Origin: Gammaproteobacteria bacterium
Lineage (GTDB): Bacteria; Pseudomonadota; Gammaproteobacteria; Berkiellales; Berkiellaceae
Length of the DNA: 9,423 bases
Assembly (NCBI GenBank): GCA_016874315.1
Contig: VGTX01000028.1
Span: forward strand, 1 to 9,423
Direction: 5' to 3'
Shown here: positions 1 through 6,083 of the stretch, piece after piece
How the letters are laid out: every line of letters begins with the position of its first letter
Numbering within the stretch: position 1 is the first letter of the stretch
Notes under the pieces: model-generated
Told to the model about the DNA's origin: nothing
Database searches by the model: none
Seen by the model: the letters and a program-made list of their open reading frames with translations, nothing else
Program-made: the position numbers and the translations under genes

Positions 1-2
1 GT

Positions 3-2090
3 ATTCCTTGGAACACTCTGTATAATTTTGCGGTGAAATCAAAAAAATGTGACTATGCGCACTCTATATTAGATGAAATGATACAGCGCAACATCGCATT
101 TAATCCCCCCACTGAAGAGCAAAATGTTTTGACTGAGATGATAGAAAAAGAACAATATTCGCTTGTTGAAGTTTTTGTTCATCATATGGTCGATTATCCT
201 GCGCTGGTTTCGAATACGTTTCTTACACAGCCATCTTATAGTTGGATTGTCCATTGTTCTGATGATGTTTTGGTGGCCTTAGATGCTCTAAATATTTTTG
301 AGATGTTACTTGAAAACAAAGAGCAGTTATCCCAACTCATTACGAAGATTGTGATATTTGAGCGTATTAATGCTTATAAACAATTAAAACAAATTTATGA
401 GGAACGCAATCAATGGCCTCTAGTGATTGAAGCTTTATCTCTTAATCCAAATATTATTTTTGAAATGATGGAAGGCTTCAAAAAAAATCAAGATACACGC
501 AATAGCCAATATATCATCCTAGATTTGATTAATTCAGGGCTGCCATGCGAAGTCTATAATGCAGAGCAGTCTTCTCTGCTATCAATCGTTATCATCGAAA
601 AATATGACATGATTTTAAAACCAATTATTCAGGCATTTGCAAGTCAAGAGAGAATTGATTATGTAGACCCAAAATCATATTACACAGCATTTATGCAAGC
701 ATTACTTGTAAAAAATCATTACGCAGCTGAAATGCTCATTGATCATGGTGCAGATTTACTCAGAACAACAGTGGACGATTTTACAACATTGATGTGGGCC
801 TGTCGTGCAAATGATAGATTTTCAATTGAAAAAATACTGCAAAAAATACAAGAAGAAAAAGATTTTGCATTTATTTGTGTAATGAATCATACAAGAATGA
901 TAGATGCGTTATATATGGCTATGGTTGTAGATGAAGATTTGGCTATTAAAATCATTCAGATGTGGCCTGAAGATAAAGATTTTGATTATGTATATAACGA
1001 TAATTATACACCACTGATGATGGCCATTTATGCTAAATACGATCGAGCAGCATTCTTAATTCTTGAAAAAATGAAAAACCATCAAAATCTGCAATCCTAT
1101 ATCAATATTAGACCGGAAGATCCGCAAAATGCAGATTCTATTTTTGCAGAGGCGATACGAGGTAACTGCTATAATACTCTTCGTTTACTTATTGATTTAA
1201 TACAGGATGTTAATTGTTCGCTCACTAAAAAAAGTGATAACGGAATTCTCGATGTTTTTTCAATTACTATGCCAAACGATGTGTTAACTTTTCCAATGCG
1301 AGCATATCGGAGATATAAAAAATGTCATCCAGATCATATTGCAGAACTCGATTTGGAGGTTGAAACAACAATTTGTCTTACTGGGGCAGAATGGGTATAT
1401 CCTGCAATGATGCTTTTATATTGTAAGTATGTTGATCAAGGCCAAATAGAAAAATTTATAGACTTTGTGATTGAGAGGATTATCCCTGTACTGATTGGCA
1501 TGCAGAATGTGGATATGCTTGTAGAGGTCAAAGATTTCTTTGATGAGGTTCTTCCAAAAGAATATGGATTTGAGTGCTGTGCCAGAAAAATATTGGATAC
1601 ACCAAATCCTCGAGAATATTTCCACTATAGAAATTTATGGTTTGTAAACTGGCTGATCGATCGGGAATATATGATTTGTGATTGGACGATTCAGGGCGAT
1701 CATTTGTTTTATGTGGCAATAACACATGGATGTTTATCAATCGCTGCTGCGATACAACAAGGTTGCCTCGATCGAAATCTCTTTGATGAGCCTTCTCAAA
1801 AAACCAAGCAAACAGCTCGGCAGTGGTTGCATGCTTCTGAATATAAAGCGCATGCCGATCATATTATAAAGATTCTTTCTTCTAATCTAGAAAATGCAAC
1901 GACACGACATGAATGCTACGATCAAAGTTTTATGCAAGATATTGAAAGCCAAGGAGCACTCTTTTCTATAATAGAGGATATTTTATATTTAGCGTGTAAT
2001 GATACTCCGCATCGAAATGCACTACTTCATGAAAGTATATCAGCATTGAGGGTTTGGTTATACGGTGAGGATAATGCTATTCTAGATTAA
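3..2090 (+). CDS. Ankyrin-repeat-like protein, 5' end outside window (partial)
   Basis: The frame is open to the left edge. A GTG at 33 could serve as a start, but the ten codons before it (reading I-P-W-N-T-L-Y-N-F-A) complete an ankyrin-type helix pair with what follows, so the true start is probably upstream. Numbering residues from the GTG, ankyrin-like units are visible near 217-243 (ending L-I-D-H-G-A-D-L-L), 249-273 (T-T-L-M-W-A-C-R-A-N), 288-311, 324-349 (Y-T-P-L-M-M-A-I-Y-A) and 367-390. They are degenerate, with few canonical G-x-T-P-L-H-x-A-A cores. The remaining ~300 residues are helical-looking with no motif I recognise. No signal peptide or membrane segment is seen in the visible part. 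Ankyrin repeats bind proteins, and in intracellular bacteria such proteins are often secreted effectors; that role is inference here. The gene ends with TAA, and an unrecognised gene follows 35 bases later. Confidence 0.8.
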   Translation: MPWNTLYNFAVKSKKCDYAHSILDEMIQRNIAFNPPTEEQNVLTEMIEKEQYSLVEVFVHHMVDYPALVSNTFLTQPSYSWIVHCSDDVLVALDALNIFEMLLENKEQLSQLITKIVIFERINAYKQLKQIYEERNQWPLVIEALSLNPNIIFEMMEGFKKNQDTRNSQYIILDLINSGLPCEVYNAEQSSLLSIVIIEKYDMILKPIIQAFASQERIDYVDPKSYYTAFMQALLVKNHYAAEMLIDHGADLLRTTVDDFTTLMWACRANDRFSIEKILQKIQEEKDFAFICVMNHTRMIDALYMAMVVDEDLAIKIIQMWPEDKDFDYVYNDNYTPLMMAIYAKYDRAAFLILEKMKNHQNLQSYINIRPEDPQNADSIFAEAIRGNCYNTLRLLIDLIQDVNCSLTKKSDNGILDVFSITMPNDVLTFPMRAYRRYKKCHPDHIAELDLEVETTICLTGAEWVYPAMMLLYCKYVDQGQIEKFIDFVIERIIPVLIGMQNVDMLVEVKDFFDEVLPKEYGFECCARKILDTPNPREYFHYRNLWFVNWLIDREYMICDWTIQGDHLFYVAITHGCLSIAAAIQQGCLDRNLFDEPSQKTKQTARQWLHASEYKAHADHIIKILSSNLENATTRHECYDQSFMQDIESQGALFSIIEDILYLACNDTPHRNALLHESISALRVWLYGEDNAILD

Positions 2091-2125
2091 AGGAGTTTCT
2101 AAAAAGCTCAAAAGCACGCTCTCCA

Positions 2126-2842
2126 ATGAGATCGATAGCAGGACAGGCGCAAGTGACATTGCTGAATCTCATAGAGTCTTTCGCAACAAAAGAATTCCAG
2201 CCACTATATATGAGTAGGCTTTTGTCTGAAATTTGCACACAGCCTACATATTTAATTGATGGGCCAGCTCCTGATATCGTGACAGAAATGATCTGTTATC
2301 TTGGATTGCATCCGAGCACGCCTTTGTCTCTTGATGGTGAATATCCTTTATTAATACGCTTTTTTCAATGGAAAGAGTACTATTGCAAAAAATATGTTGA
2401 AAAACAGACGCACTTAATTGATGAGGTGCCTGTCAGTTGGTATGTCGATCATATTTTTTATAACGAGCGAAATGATCATCTTGGCTCTAAAATTGAGAAA
2501 TATATCATCGCATTAATGGAGCTCACAAACGATCGCCCTTATAGCGAAACACGCGATATGACAACGCGTATCAATTGGATGTTTCGTAAAGCTTGTTTAT
2601 ATGCATTATTGCTCGATGATTCAAAACTTATTGTTCTCACCCCGAAACAAAGAGAATATTTTTTAAAATATGTGAGTTGGGAGCAATTCAAAAAAAGATT
2701 GAATTCAATATATCAAAATAATTCTTTAACAATTACTGCACCAGCACTTTCTAAAAAGCCAATCATTTTTACTAAAGGTTCACAAAATATTAATCCAGAC
2801 ATATCACCTGAAAAAACTGTTAAAAATAACATGAAAAAATGA
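2126..2842 (+). CDS. Hypothetical protein, 238 aa; separate gene or frame-shifted tail of the ankyrin gene
   Basis: I do not recognise this protein. It looks soluble and mostly helical, rich in aromatic and charged residues, with a low-complexity Lys/Asn/Pro tail over the last ~35 residues. ATG 2126 is the first usable start in the frame, yet it has no ribosome binding site at normal distance. A good one (AAAGGAG, 2089-2095) lies 30 bases upstream with no ATG, GTG or TTG between them. The frame stays open back to 2075, inside the end of the preceding gene, so the two may be parts of one gene split by a frameshift, or this gene may be translated by coupling. It runs towards the tRNA cluster, and its TGA stop lies 11 bases before the tRNA promoter. 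Coding is supported by the length of the frame and by codon use like that of its neighbours; function is unknown. Confidence 0.7.
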   Translation: MRSIAGQAQVTLLNLIESFATKEFQPLYMSRLLSEICTQPTYLIDGPAPDIVTEMICYLGLHPSTPLSLDGEYPLLIRFFQWKEYYCKKYVEKQTHLIDEVPVSWYVDHIFYNERNDHLGSKIEKYIIALMELTNDRPYSETRDMTTRINWMFRKACLYALLLDDSKLIVLTPKQREYFLKYVSWEQFKKRLNSIYQNNSLTITAPALSKKPIIFTKGSQNINPDISPEKTVKNNMKK

Positions 2843-2853
2843 TGCAAGAAGTC

Positions 2854-2883
2854 TTGATTTATGCAGTTTGATGGTGCTATCAT
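2854..2883 (+). promoter_or_regulatory. Promoter of the tRNA Gly-Cys-Leu operon
   Basis: The -35 is TTGATT (2854-2859). After an 18-base spacer comes an extended -10, TGC-TATCAT (2875-2883). The predicted transcript start near 2890 is a few bases before tRNA-Gly at 2895. A short palindrome, CAAGA-AG-TCTTG (2845-2856), overlaps the -35. This is a sigma70-type match judged by eye. Confidence 0.6.
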
Positions 2884-2894
2884 GACAACAGTTC

Positions 2895-2967
<73 letters not shown>

Positions 2968-3010
2968 ATATTTTTTATACTCTAGGCGGATTTTTCTAGT
3001 CCCAATATTC

Positions 3011-3081
3011 GGCTGAATGGCAGAGTGGTTATGCAGCGGACTGCAAATCCGTTGACGTCGGTTCAATTCCGGCTTCAGCCT
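3011..3081 (+). tRNA. tRNA-Cys (GCA)
   Basis: Acceptor GGCTGAA pairs with TTCAGCC, the discriminator is T, and the anticodon loop C-T-G-C-A-A-A gives GCA, flanked by stem GCGGA/TCCGT. The T arm contains GGTTCAATTCC. The gene is short (71 nt), as is usual for tRNA-Cys. CCA is not encoded (CAT follows). It lies between tRNA-Gly and tRNA-Leu in the order of the glyW-cysT-leuZ cluster of gammaproteobacteria. Confidence 0.97.
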
Positions 3082-3091
3082 CATACCATTT

Positions 3092-3178
3092 GCGAAGGTG
3101 GTGAAATCGGTATACACAACGGACTTAAAATCCGTCGACCCTAATAAGGTCTTGGGGGTTCAAGTCCCCCTCTTCGCA
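3092..3178 (+). tRNA. tRNA-Leu (UAA)
   Basis: This is a class II tRNA of 87 nt with a long variable arm (GACC...GGTC, around 3137-3151). Acceptor GCGAAGG pairs with TCTTCGC, with one G-T pair, and the discriminator is A. The anticodon loop C-T-T-A-A-A-A gives UAA, which reads UUA codons; these should be common in an AT-rich genome. CCA is not encoded (TAC follows). It begins 10 bases after tRNA-Cys and is last in the operon. Confidence 0.97.
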
Positions 3179-3266
3179 TACTCTATTTTCTCAATAAATT
3201 CAAAAATAAAATATCAAAACACAGAATATATCTGATTGTTTTTTTACGTATTTTTATATCGAATGC

Positions 3267-3310
3267 TCAAGGTGCTTGTCTTAAACTTAAATAAGCACCT
3301 TGATGTTTTG
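3267..3310 (+). terminator. Hairpin terminator between convergent tRNA operon and orphan gene pair
   Basis: An 11-bp perfect stem (3267-3277 with 3293-3303, arms CAAGGTGCTT and AAGCACCTTG plus one more A-T pair) encloses an AT-rich 15-base loop. It lies 88 bases after tRNA-Leu and just beyond the minus-strand gene that ends at 3321. On the plus strand a short T run (3305-3308) follows. On the minus strand the downstream side is A-rich, so termination looks better for the tRNA transcript. The spacer 3179-3266 is AT-rich with T tracts and no gene. Confidence 0.6.
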
Positions 3311-3320
3311 AAGTGTTATT

Positions 3321-3626
3321 TTATAACCAAATTGTGTATGCAACAGGTCCTGCGGGCGATGTATCGCTTGGTGTTCGTTGTGTATATGATAATTGAACAA
3401 TTCCAGTGCCGAGTTCATTTAGCATGTGTCCTGCAGAAAGGGTATATGTTAAATGATATGATTTATCTTCATATTCGAAATCATAGGAATCAGTCAGATC
3501 GTCCATTGTAAAAACTAAACAGTATTTATAATCACTCAAAGGCTTGTCTTGTGAATTTGCGGAGTCTTTTACGAGAAAAAGTCCTCCAACGCATTTAGAG
3601 AGTTTTTCTGTAGAGATGTTAATCAT
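3321..3626 (-). CDS. Small hypothetical protein, 101 aa, second gene of an overlapping pair
   Basis: I do not recognise this protein. The start is set at the ATG at 3626, because GAGGG (3635-3639 on the complementary strand) lies 8 bases upstream of it; a TTG five codons earlier has no such site. The start codon overlaps the stop of the upstream gene by 8 bases (shared ATGATTAA), which suggests translational coupling and joint function. The product is acidic and soluble, with alternating hydrophobic/polar stretches that suggest beta strands (V-G-G-L-F-L-V, Y-K-Y-C-L-V-F, Y-H-L-T-Y-T-L, G-I-V-Q-L-S-Y). There is no signal peptide or membrane segment. The gene ends just before the hairpin at 3267-3303. 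Confidence 0.7.
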   Translation of the reverse strand: MINISTEKLSKCVGGLFLVKDSANSQDKPLSDYKYCLVFTMDDLTDSYDFEYEDKSYHLTYTLSAGHMLNELGTGIVQLSYTQRTPSDTSPAGPVAYTIWL

Positions 3627-3942
3627 GAGTAGTTCCCTCAAATAAATCTAAAGTTGTGGATAGGTCTGCTGAAATAAGCTCTAGGCTTAGGTTGCTCTCT
3701 TCAATATGGTGTTCTGAGTAAAAAAGCACTGGACTATCGGTGCTTGGATTGATAGACAGTGTCTTATTTTTATAAGTCATGATAAATGAATCAGCGCCAA
3801 CTTTAAAATAGCGTGTATAAGACGCTAATACTGTAGGGACTTTAGATTGTAGGGTGTAGTAACCAATAACTGGATAGACTGCAATATTTTCAACAGTGCC
3901 GCCATGCAGTGCACTTAATGCTTCAAAAGAGTAAGAGCGCAT
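3619..3942 (-). CDS. Small hypothetical protein, 107 aa, first gene of an overlapping pair
   Basis: I do not recognise this protein. The ATG at 3942 is preceded by AGAGG (3950-3954, complementary strand) at 7 bases spacing, and a good promoter lies just upstream. The product looks soluble, with likely beta strands in the middle (residues ~20-70, including I-G-Y-Y-T-L-Q and S-F-I-M-T-Y) and an acidic C-terminal part rich in Leu, Ser and Glu. It has no membrane segment or export signal. It is the first gene of a two-gene unit whose second member starts 8 bases before this one ends. The rluB-like gene ends 72 bases upstream on the same strand, so read-through from it is also possible. Confidence 0.7.
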   Translation of the reverse strand: MRSYSFEALSALHGGTVENIAVYPVIGYYTLQSKVPTVLASYTRYFKVGADSFIMTYKNKTLSINPSTDSPVLFYSEHHIEESNLSLELISADLSTTLDLFEGTTHD

Positions 3943-3981
3943 GCTATAACCTCTGATAGGATATAAATTAAGATACCTGAG

Positions 3982-4009
3982 ATTATACCATGGCTGTTAA
4001 GTTATGCAA
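3982..4009 (-). promoter_or_regulatory. Promoter of the overlapping orphan gene pair
   Basis: On the minus strand there is a perfect -10 TATAAT (3982-3987), a 16-base spacer and a weak -35 TTGCAT (4004-4009). The predicted start near 3975 leaves a ~33-base leader with an AGAGG site before the ATG at 3942. Confidence 0.6.
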
Positions 4010-4014
4010 CTTTC

Positions 4015-4770
4015 TTACACCTTATTGCCTTTAAAAACAACAAGTTGCTTTAACTTGACTATTTCATGATCTGTGCAATATCGCCATTGTCCTGGTTCTA
4101 GCTCATGATCGAGTGATAAAACTGAATATCGGGTTCGCTGAAGCTTCACCACGCTGTGTCCAATTTTTTCAAAAAAACGACGAACCCCGCGATAATATCC
4201 CGTTGTTAATACAATTCTCACCCAATATGCTTGTGGCAGCTGCTCTAAGCACTCGACTCTTTTCGGTTTAACCACTTCACCTGGGCCAATTGTAACCCCT
4301 TGCCGCCAGCAAGGATGACTCGAATCGTATATTCCGCGGACTTTAACTAAATATTCTCGTTCACACCCAGACCGAGGATGCGCAAGAGCATCCGCAAAAG
4401 CCCCGTCATTGGTTAAAAGCAACAATCCAGATGTTTGATAGTCCAATCGCCCAACAGAAACCCATCGACCGCTGTGTGCTGGAAGTGGAGGAAGATGCGC
4501 ATAAATCATATCACGCTCTTCCTTGTCGGAATGCGAACAGAGTTGTCCTTTCGGCTTGTGATACATCAAAAGCAATGTCGCACTTTCTTCTGGAAACTGT
4601 AACGATACAACAGAGCCATTGATAACAATAGAATCTGATTTCGAGACCGACTGTCCAACGCTCGCAACCTCTCCATTGACTCGTACTTGACCTTTTGCAA
4701 GAAGCTCATCAATCGTACGACGCGATCCGAAACCATTGTGAGCAAGTAATTTATTCAAACGTGTTAACAT
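4015..4770 (-). CDS. rluB: 23S rRNA pseudouridine synthase, RluB type
   Basis: The product is a 251-aa RsuA/RluB-family enzyme. Residues ~1-48 form an S4 RNA-binding domain (L-N-K-L-L-A-H-N-G-F-G-S-R-R ... G-Q-V-R-V-N-G). The catalytic domain starts at Y70-H-K-P-K-G and carries the signature G-R-L-D-Y-Q-T-S-G-L-L-L-L-T-N-D-G at 107-123, whose D110 is the expected catalytic Asp; R-E-Y follows at 138-140. Family members convert uridine to pseudouridine, and E. coli RluB acts on U2605 of 23S rRNA. RluB is preferred over RsuA, RluE or RluF from the overall pattern and the G-x-W-R near the C terminus, but the choice among paralogues is by eye. It lacks the long basic tail of E. coli RluB, and the usual N-R-E-V-R-R segment reads Y-R-G-V-R-R. 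No Shine-Dalgarno precedes the ATG. It is divergent from the Tus-like gene. Confidence 0.85.
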   Translation of the reverse strand: MLTRLNKLLAHNGFGSRRTIDELLAKGQVRVNGEVASVGQSVSKSDSIVINGSVVSLQFPEESATLLLMYHKPKGQLCSHSDKEERDMIYAHLPPLPAHSGRWVSVGRLDYQTSGLLLLTNDGAFADALAHPRSGCEREYLVKVRGIYDSSHPCWRQGVTIGPGEVVKPKRVECLEQLPQAYWVRIVLTTGYYRGVRRFFEKIGHSVVKLQRTRYSVLSLDHELEPGQWRYCTDHEIVKLKQLVVFKGNKV

Positions 4771-4780
4771 AATAAAATCA

Positions 4781-4786
4781 ATTATA
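4781..4786 (-). promoter_or_regulatory. Candidate -10 box for the rluB-like gene
   Basis: A perfect TATAAT on the minus strand lies 10 bases before the ATG at 4770. No good -35 is visible at 16-18 bases. If it is used, transcription would start within about 5 bases of the ATG, giving a nearly leaderless mRNA. This fits the absence of a ribosome binding site. Confidence 0.35.
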
Positions 4787-4836
4787 AAATCAGCCCCATT
4801 CTATCGTTCGACGCGATTTAATGCAAATGTTCTCTG

Positions 4837-4874
4837 ATATCAAACAGTTGGTTAAACAAACCAACCTTTGATAT
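4837..4874. repeat. Long inverted repeat between rluB and the Tus-like gene
   Basis: The left arm is ATATCAAA-ca-GTTGGTT and the right arm is AACCAAC-c-TTTGATAT, giving 15 matched bases per arm around a 5-base loop, with a small asymmetric gap (2 versus 1 base) inside. It sits between the -10 boxes of the two divergent genes (4786 and 4942). There is no T tract that would make it a terminator. The position suits an operator or protein-binding site for either gene. The sequence shows the structure; the role is inference. Confidence 0.7.
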
Positions 4875-4941
4875 TAACATATGATATCTGCATGAATAAT
4901 AAAGAAAACCCTCATTTTTCTCGAGATACTTCAAGTTTTAG

Positions 4942-4949
4942 TATAAAAT
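4942..4949 (+). promoter_or_regulatory. Candidate -10 region of the Tus-like gene
   Basis: TATAAAAT (4942-4949) is a good -10, but no convincing -35 is found at the right distance. A start near 4955 would give a leader of about 43 bases ahead of the preferred GTG start. Confidence 0.4.
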
Positions 4950-4984
4950 GGAATATAGAGATTGATTGCAAATTTTATTGATAC

Positions 4985-4989
4985 AAGGA
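4985..4989 (+). promoter_or_regulatory. Ribosome binding site that fixes the GTG start of the Tus-like gene
   Basis: AAGGA lies 8 bases before GTG 4998. The alternative start, TTG 4962, has only AGAG one base upstream. The N terminus made from the GTG also lines up with the start of E. coli Tus. Confidence 0.6.
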
Positions 4990-4997
4990 TTGTTGGC

Positions 4998-5918
4998 GTG
5001 GATAAATATCTATTGAAAAAGCTGTTCCAAGATATAGAGGATAAAACAAATACTCTCTGTACTTTACTTCAACACGATCAGGAATCATTTGTTTGGTTAG
5101 ATCTGAAGGCCGAATCGCGCATCAATATCGAAGATCCAGTTGAACGGCTATGTTTCATTTTAAAACTTTTTACACTGCATGAATCCCAAAAGCCAAAAAC
5201 CGTTTTGATGTGCCCAGGATTCGTCGCTGCAAGCCCAGCAGTTTGGGACGCTTTTTTAGACATGAATCATTCAAGAAAGGAGTTTCAACATCATATGGTC
5301 GAAACTCGTAAAAACCTCCTCGGAATCAAAGATTCTACTTTGGATAATCAGTTTGGAAATCCCAGTCATGAACGCCCTGAACTCGTTGATAAATTCTTAC
5401 GAGAAATCGGCCTGCACCACTTACACTTTAAACATGTCTATCGCTGTGCTCCAACGATCGATGTGGCCCCAATACAGCTCGCTTGGACTTGGGCTCATAC
5501 GCAGTCCATCAAACGTATAAGTCTCGATCAGGCTATCGCGCTTGTTGAAAGAAAAAATAAAAAAGGTTTGCTCGATAAAGAACTCCAAAAGCTCCATACC
5601 CTCTCCGCCGATACACACCTGTCTATTCGACAAAATCTTGCTCCACATTTGCGGATTAATTGGACCGCTCAAGACGGGACACGTCGTATGCTTAAAGGCA
5701 CTTTGCCTGTAATCTTTCCTAAAGGTTCATCGCTCCCAATTATTCGCCCCGTTAAAAAAGAAACAGATGAAGACCTTGTGCATACAGAGCCAAAGACATT
5801 CCGTAAAGATCGAACCATCGGTCAAAATGCATTCATTCCTTCAATTAGAGCGTTTATTCCAAAAGAGCAAGAAGTAGCCTTTTATGAAAAATATCCTCAC
5901 TTCAAAGATGAAATTTAA
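4998..5918 (+). CDS. tus: Tus-like DNA replication terminus site-binding protein
   Basis: The 306-aa product (E. coli Tus has 309) resembles Tus along its length when compared by eye with the E. coli sequence as I recall it. Matching blocks include the N terminus (D-K-Y-L-L-K-K-L, compare A-R-Y-D-L-V-D-R-L), K67-T-V-L-M-C-P-G-F (compare K89-A-A-V-R-L-P-G-V), V147-Y-R-C (compare A-Y-R-T), W165-A-H-T-Q-S-I-K-R (compare W-A-N-K-H-I-I-K-N) followed by L-D-Q-A-I-A-L-V-E-R (compare R-D-E-V-L-A-Q-L-E-K), and a C-terminal block ending F-I-P-S-I-R-A-F-I-P (compare L-I-I-P-R-L-H-L-Y-V). Tus binds Ter sites as a monomer and halts replication forks coming from one side. The equivalents of F140 and H144, which lock onto the flipped C6 of Ter, appear to be Pro127 and Asp131, with about five extra residues following. 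E. coli tus is autoregulated; an inverted repeat lies upstream here. No database search was possible. Confidence 0.72.
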   Translation: MDKYLLKKLFQDIEDKTNTLCTLLQHDQESFVWLDLKAESRINIEDPVERLCFILKLFTLHESQKPKTVLMCPGFVAASPAVWDAFLDMNHSRKEFQHHMVETRKNLLGIKDSTLDNQFGNPSHERPELVDKFLREIGLHHLHFKHVYRCAPTIDVAPIQLAWTWAHTQSIKRISLDQAIALVERKNKKGLLDKELQKLHTLSADTHLSIRQNLAPHLRINWTAQDGTRRMLKGTLPVIFPKGSSLPIIRPVKKETDEDLVHTEPKTFRKDRTIGQNAFIPSIRAFIPKEQEVAFYEKYPHFKDEI

Positions 5919-5967
5919 GCACATCCTGATGTTACGATAGTCTCCGTCTATTTCTTTTTTTCATGAA

Positions 5968-5993
5968 ATTGCGCCGCGGTATATCGGCGCAAT
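5968..5993 (+). terminator. Perfect GC-rich hairpin after the Tus-like gene
   Basis: ATTGCGCCG and CGGCGCAAT form a perfect 9-bp stem around an 8-base loop, 50 bases after the TAA at 5918. The position suits a transcription terminator, but no T tract follows on either strand; a T7 run (5954-5961) lies before it. It could equally be an mRNA-stabilising hairpin or a binding site. Confidence 0.45.
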
Positions 5994-6083
5994 ACTTGAA
6001 AGAATATCTTTGTTATCTATAAGCAATTTCCAATAAAACTATCTATTCTTAAGGTAAGAAAATGCTTTACAGCGGATATACAA

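Noticed and set aside
781..789. ATGTTGTAA on the minus strand, part of a Ter-like core
   Set aside because: It lies inside coding sequence, the following bases do not match Ter (AATC in place of CTAA), and a similar partial match occurs at 6740-6746; expected by chance in AT-rich DNA.
3236..3511. 91-aa open frame on the plus strand
   Set aside because: It covers the hairpin terminator and the antisense of the orphan gene at 3321-3626, which has a better start and ribosome site.
3998..4014. Short hairpin AAGTT-gcat-AACTT after the rluB-like gene
   Set aside because: It has only five AT-rich pairs and no T tract, and overlaps the promoter of the next gene; not a convincing terminator.
4431..4622. 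63-aa open frame antisense to the rluB-like gene
   Set aside because: The opposite strand encodes the conserved catalytic signature of a pseudouridine synthase.
4962..4997. TTG start giving 12 extra residues to the Tus-like protein
   Set aside because: There is no usable ribosome site, and the GTG at 4998 has AAGGA at 8 bases and matches the Tus N terminus.
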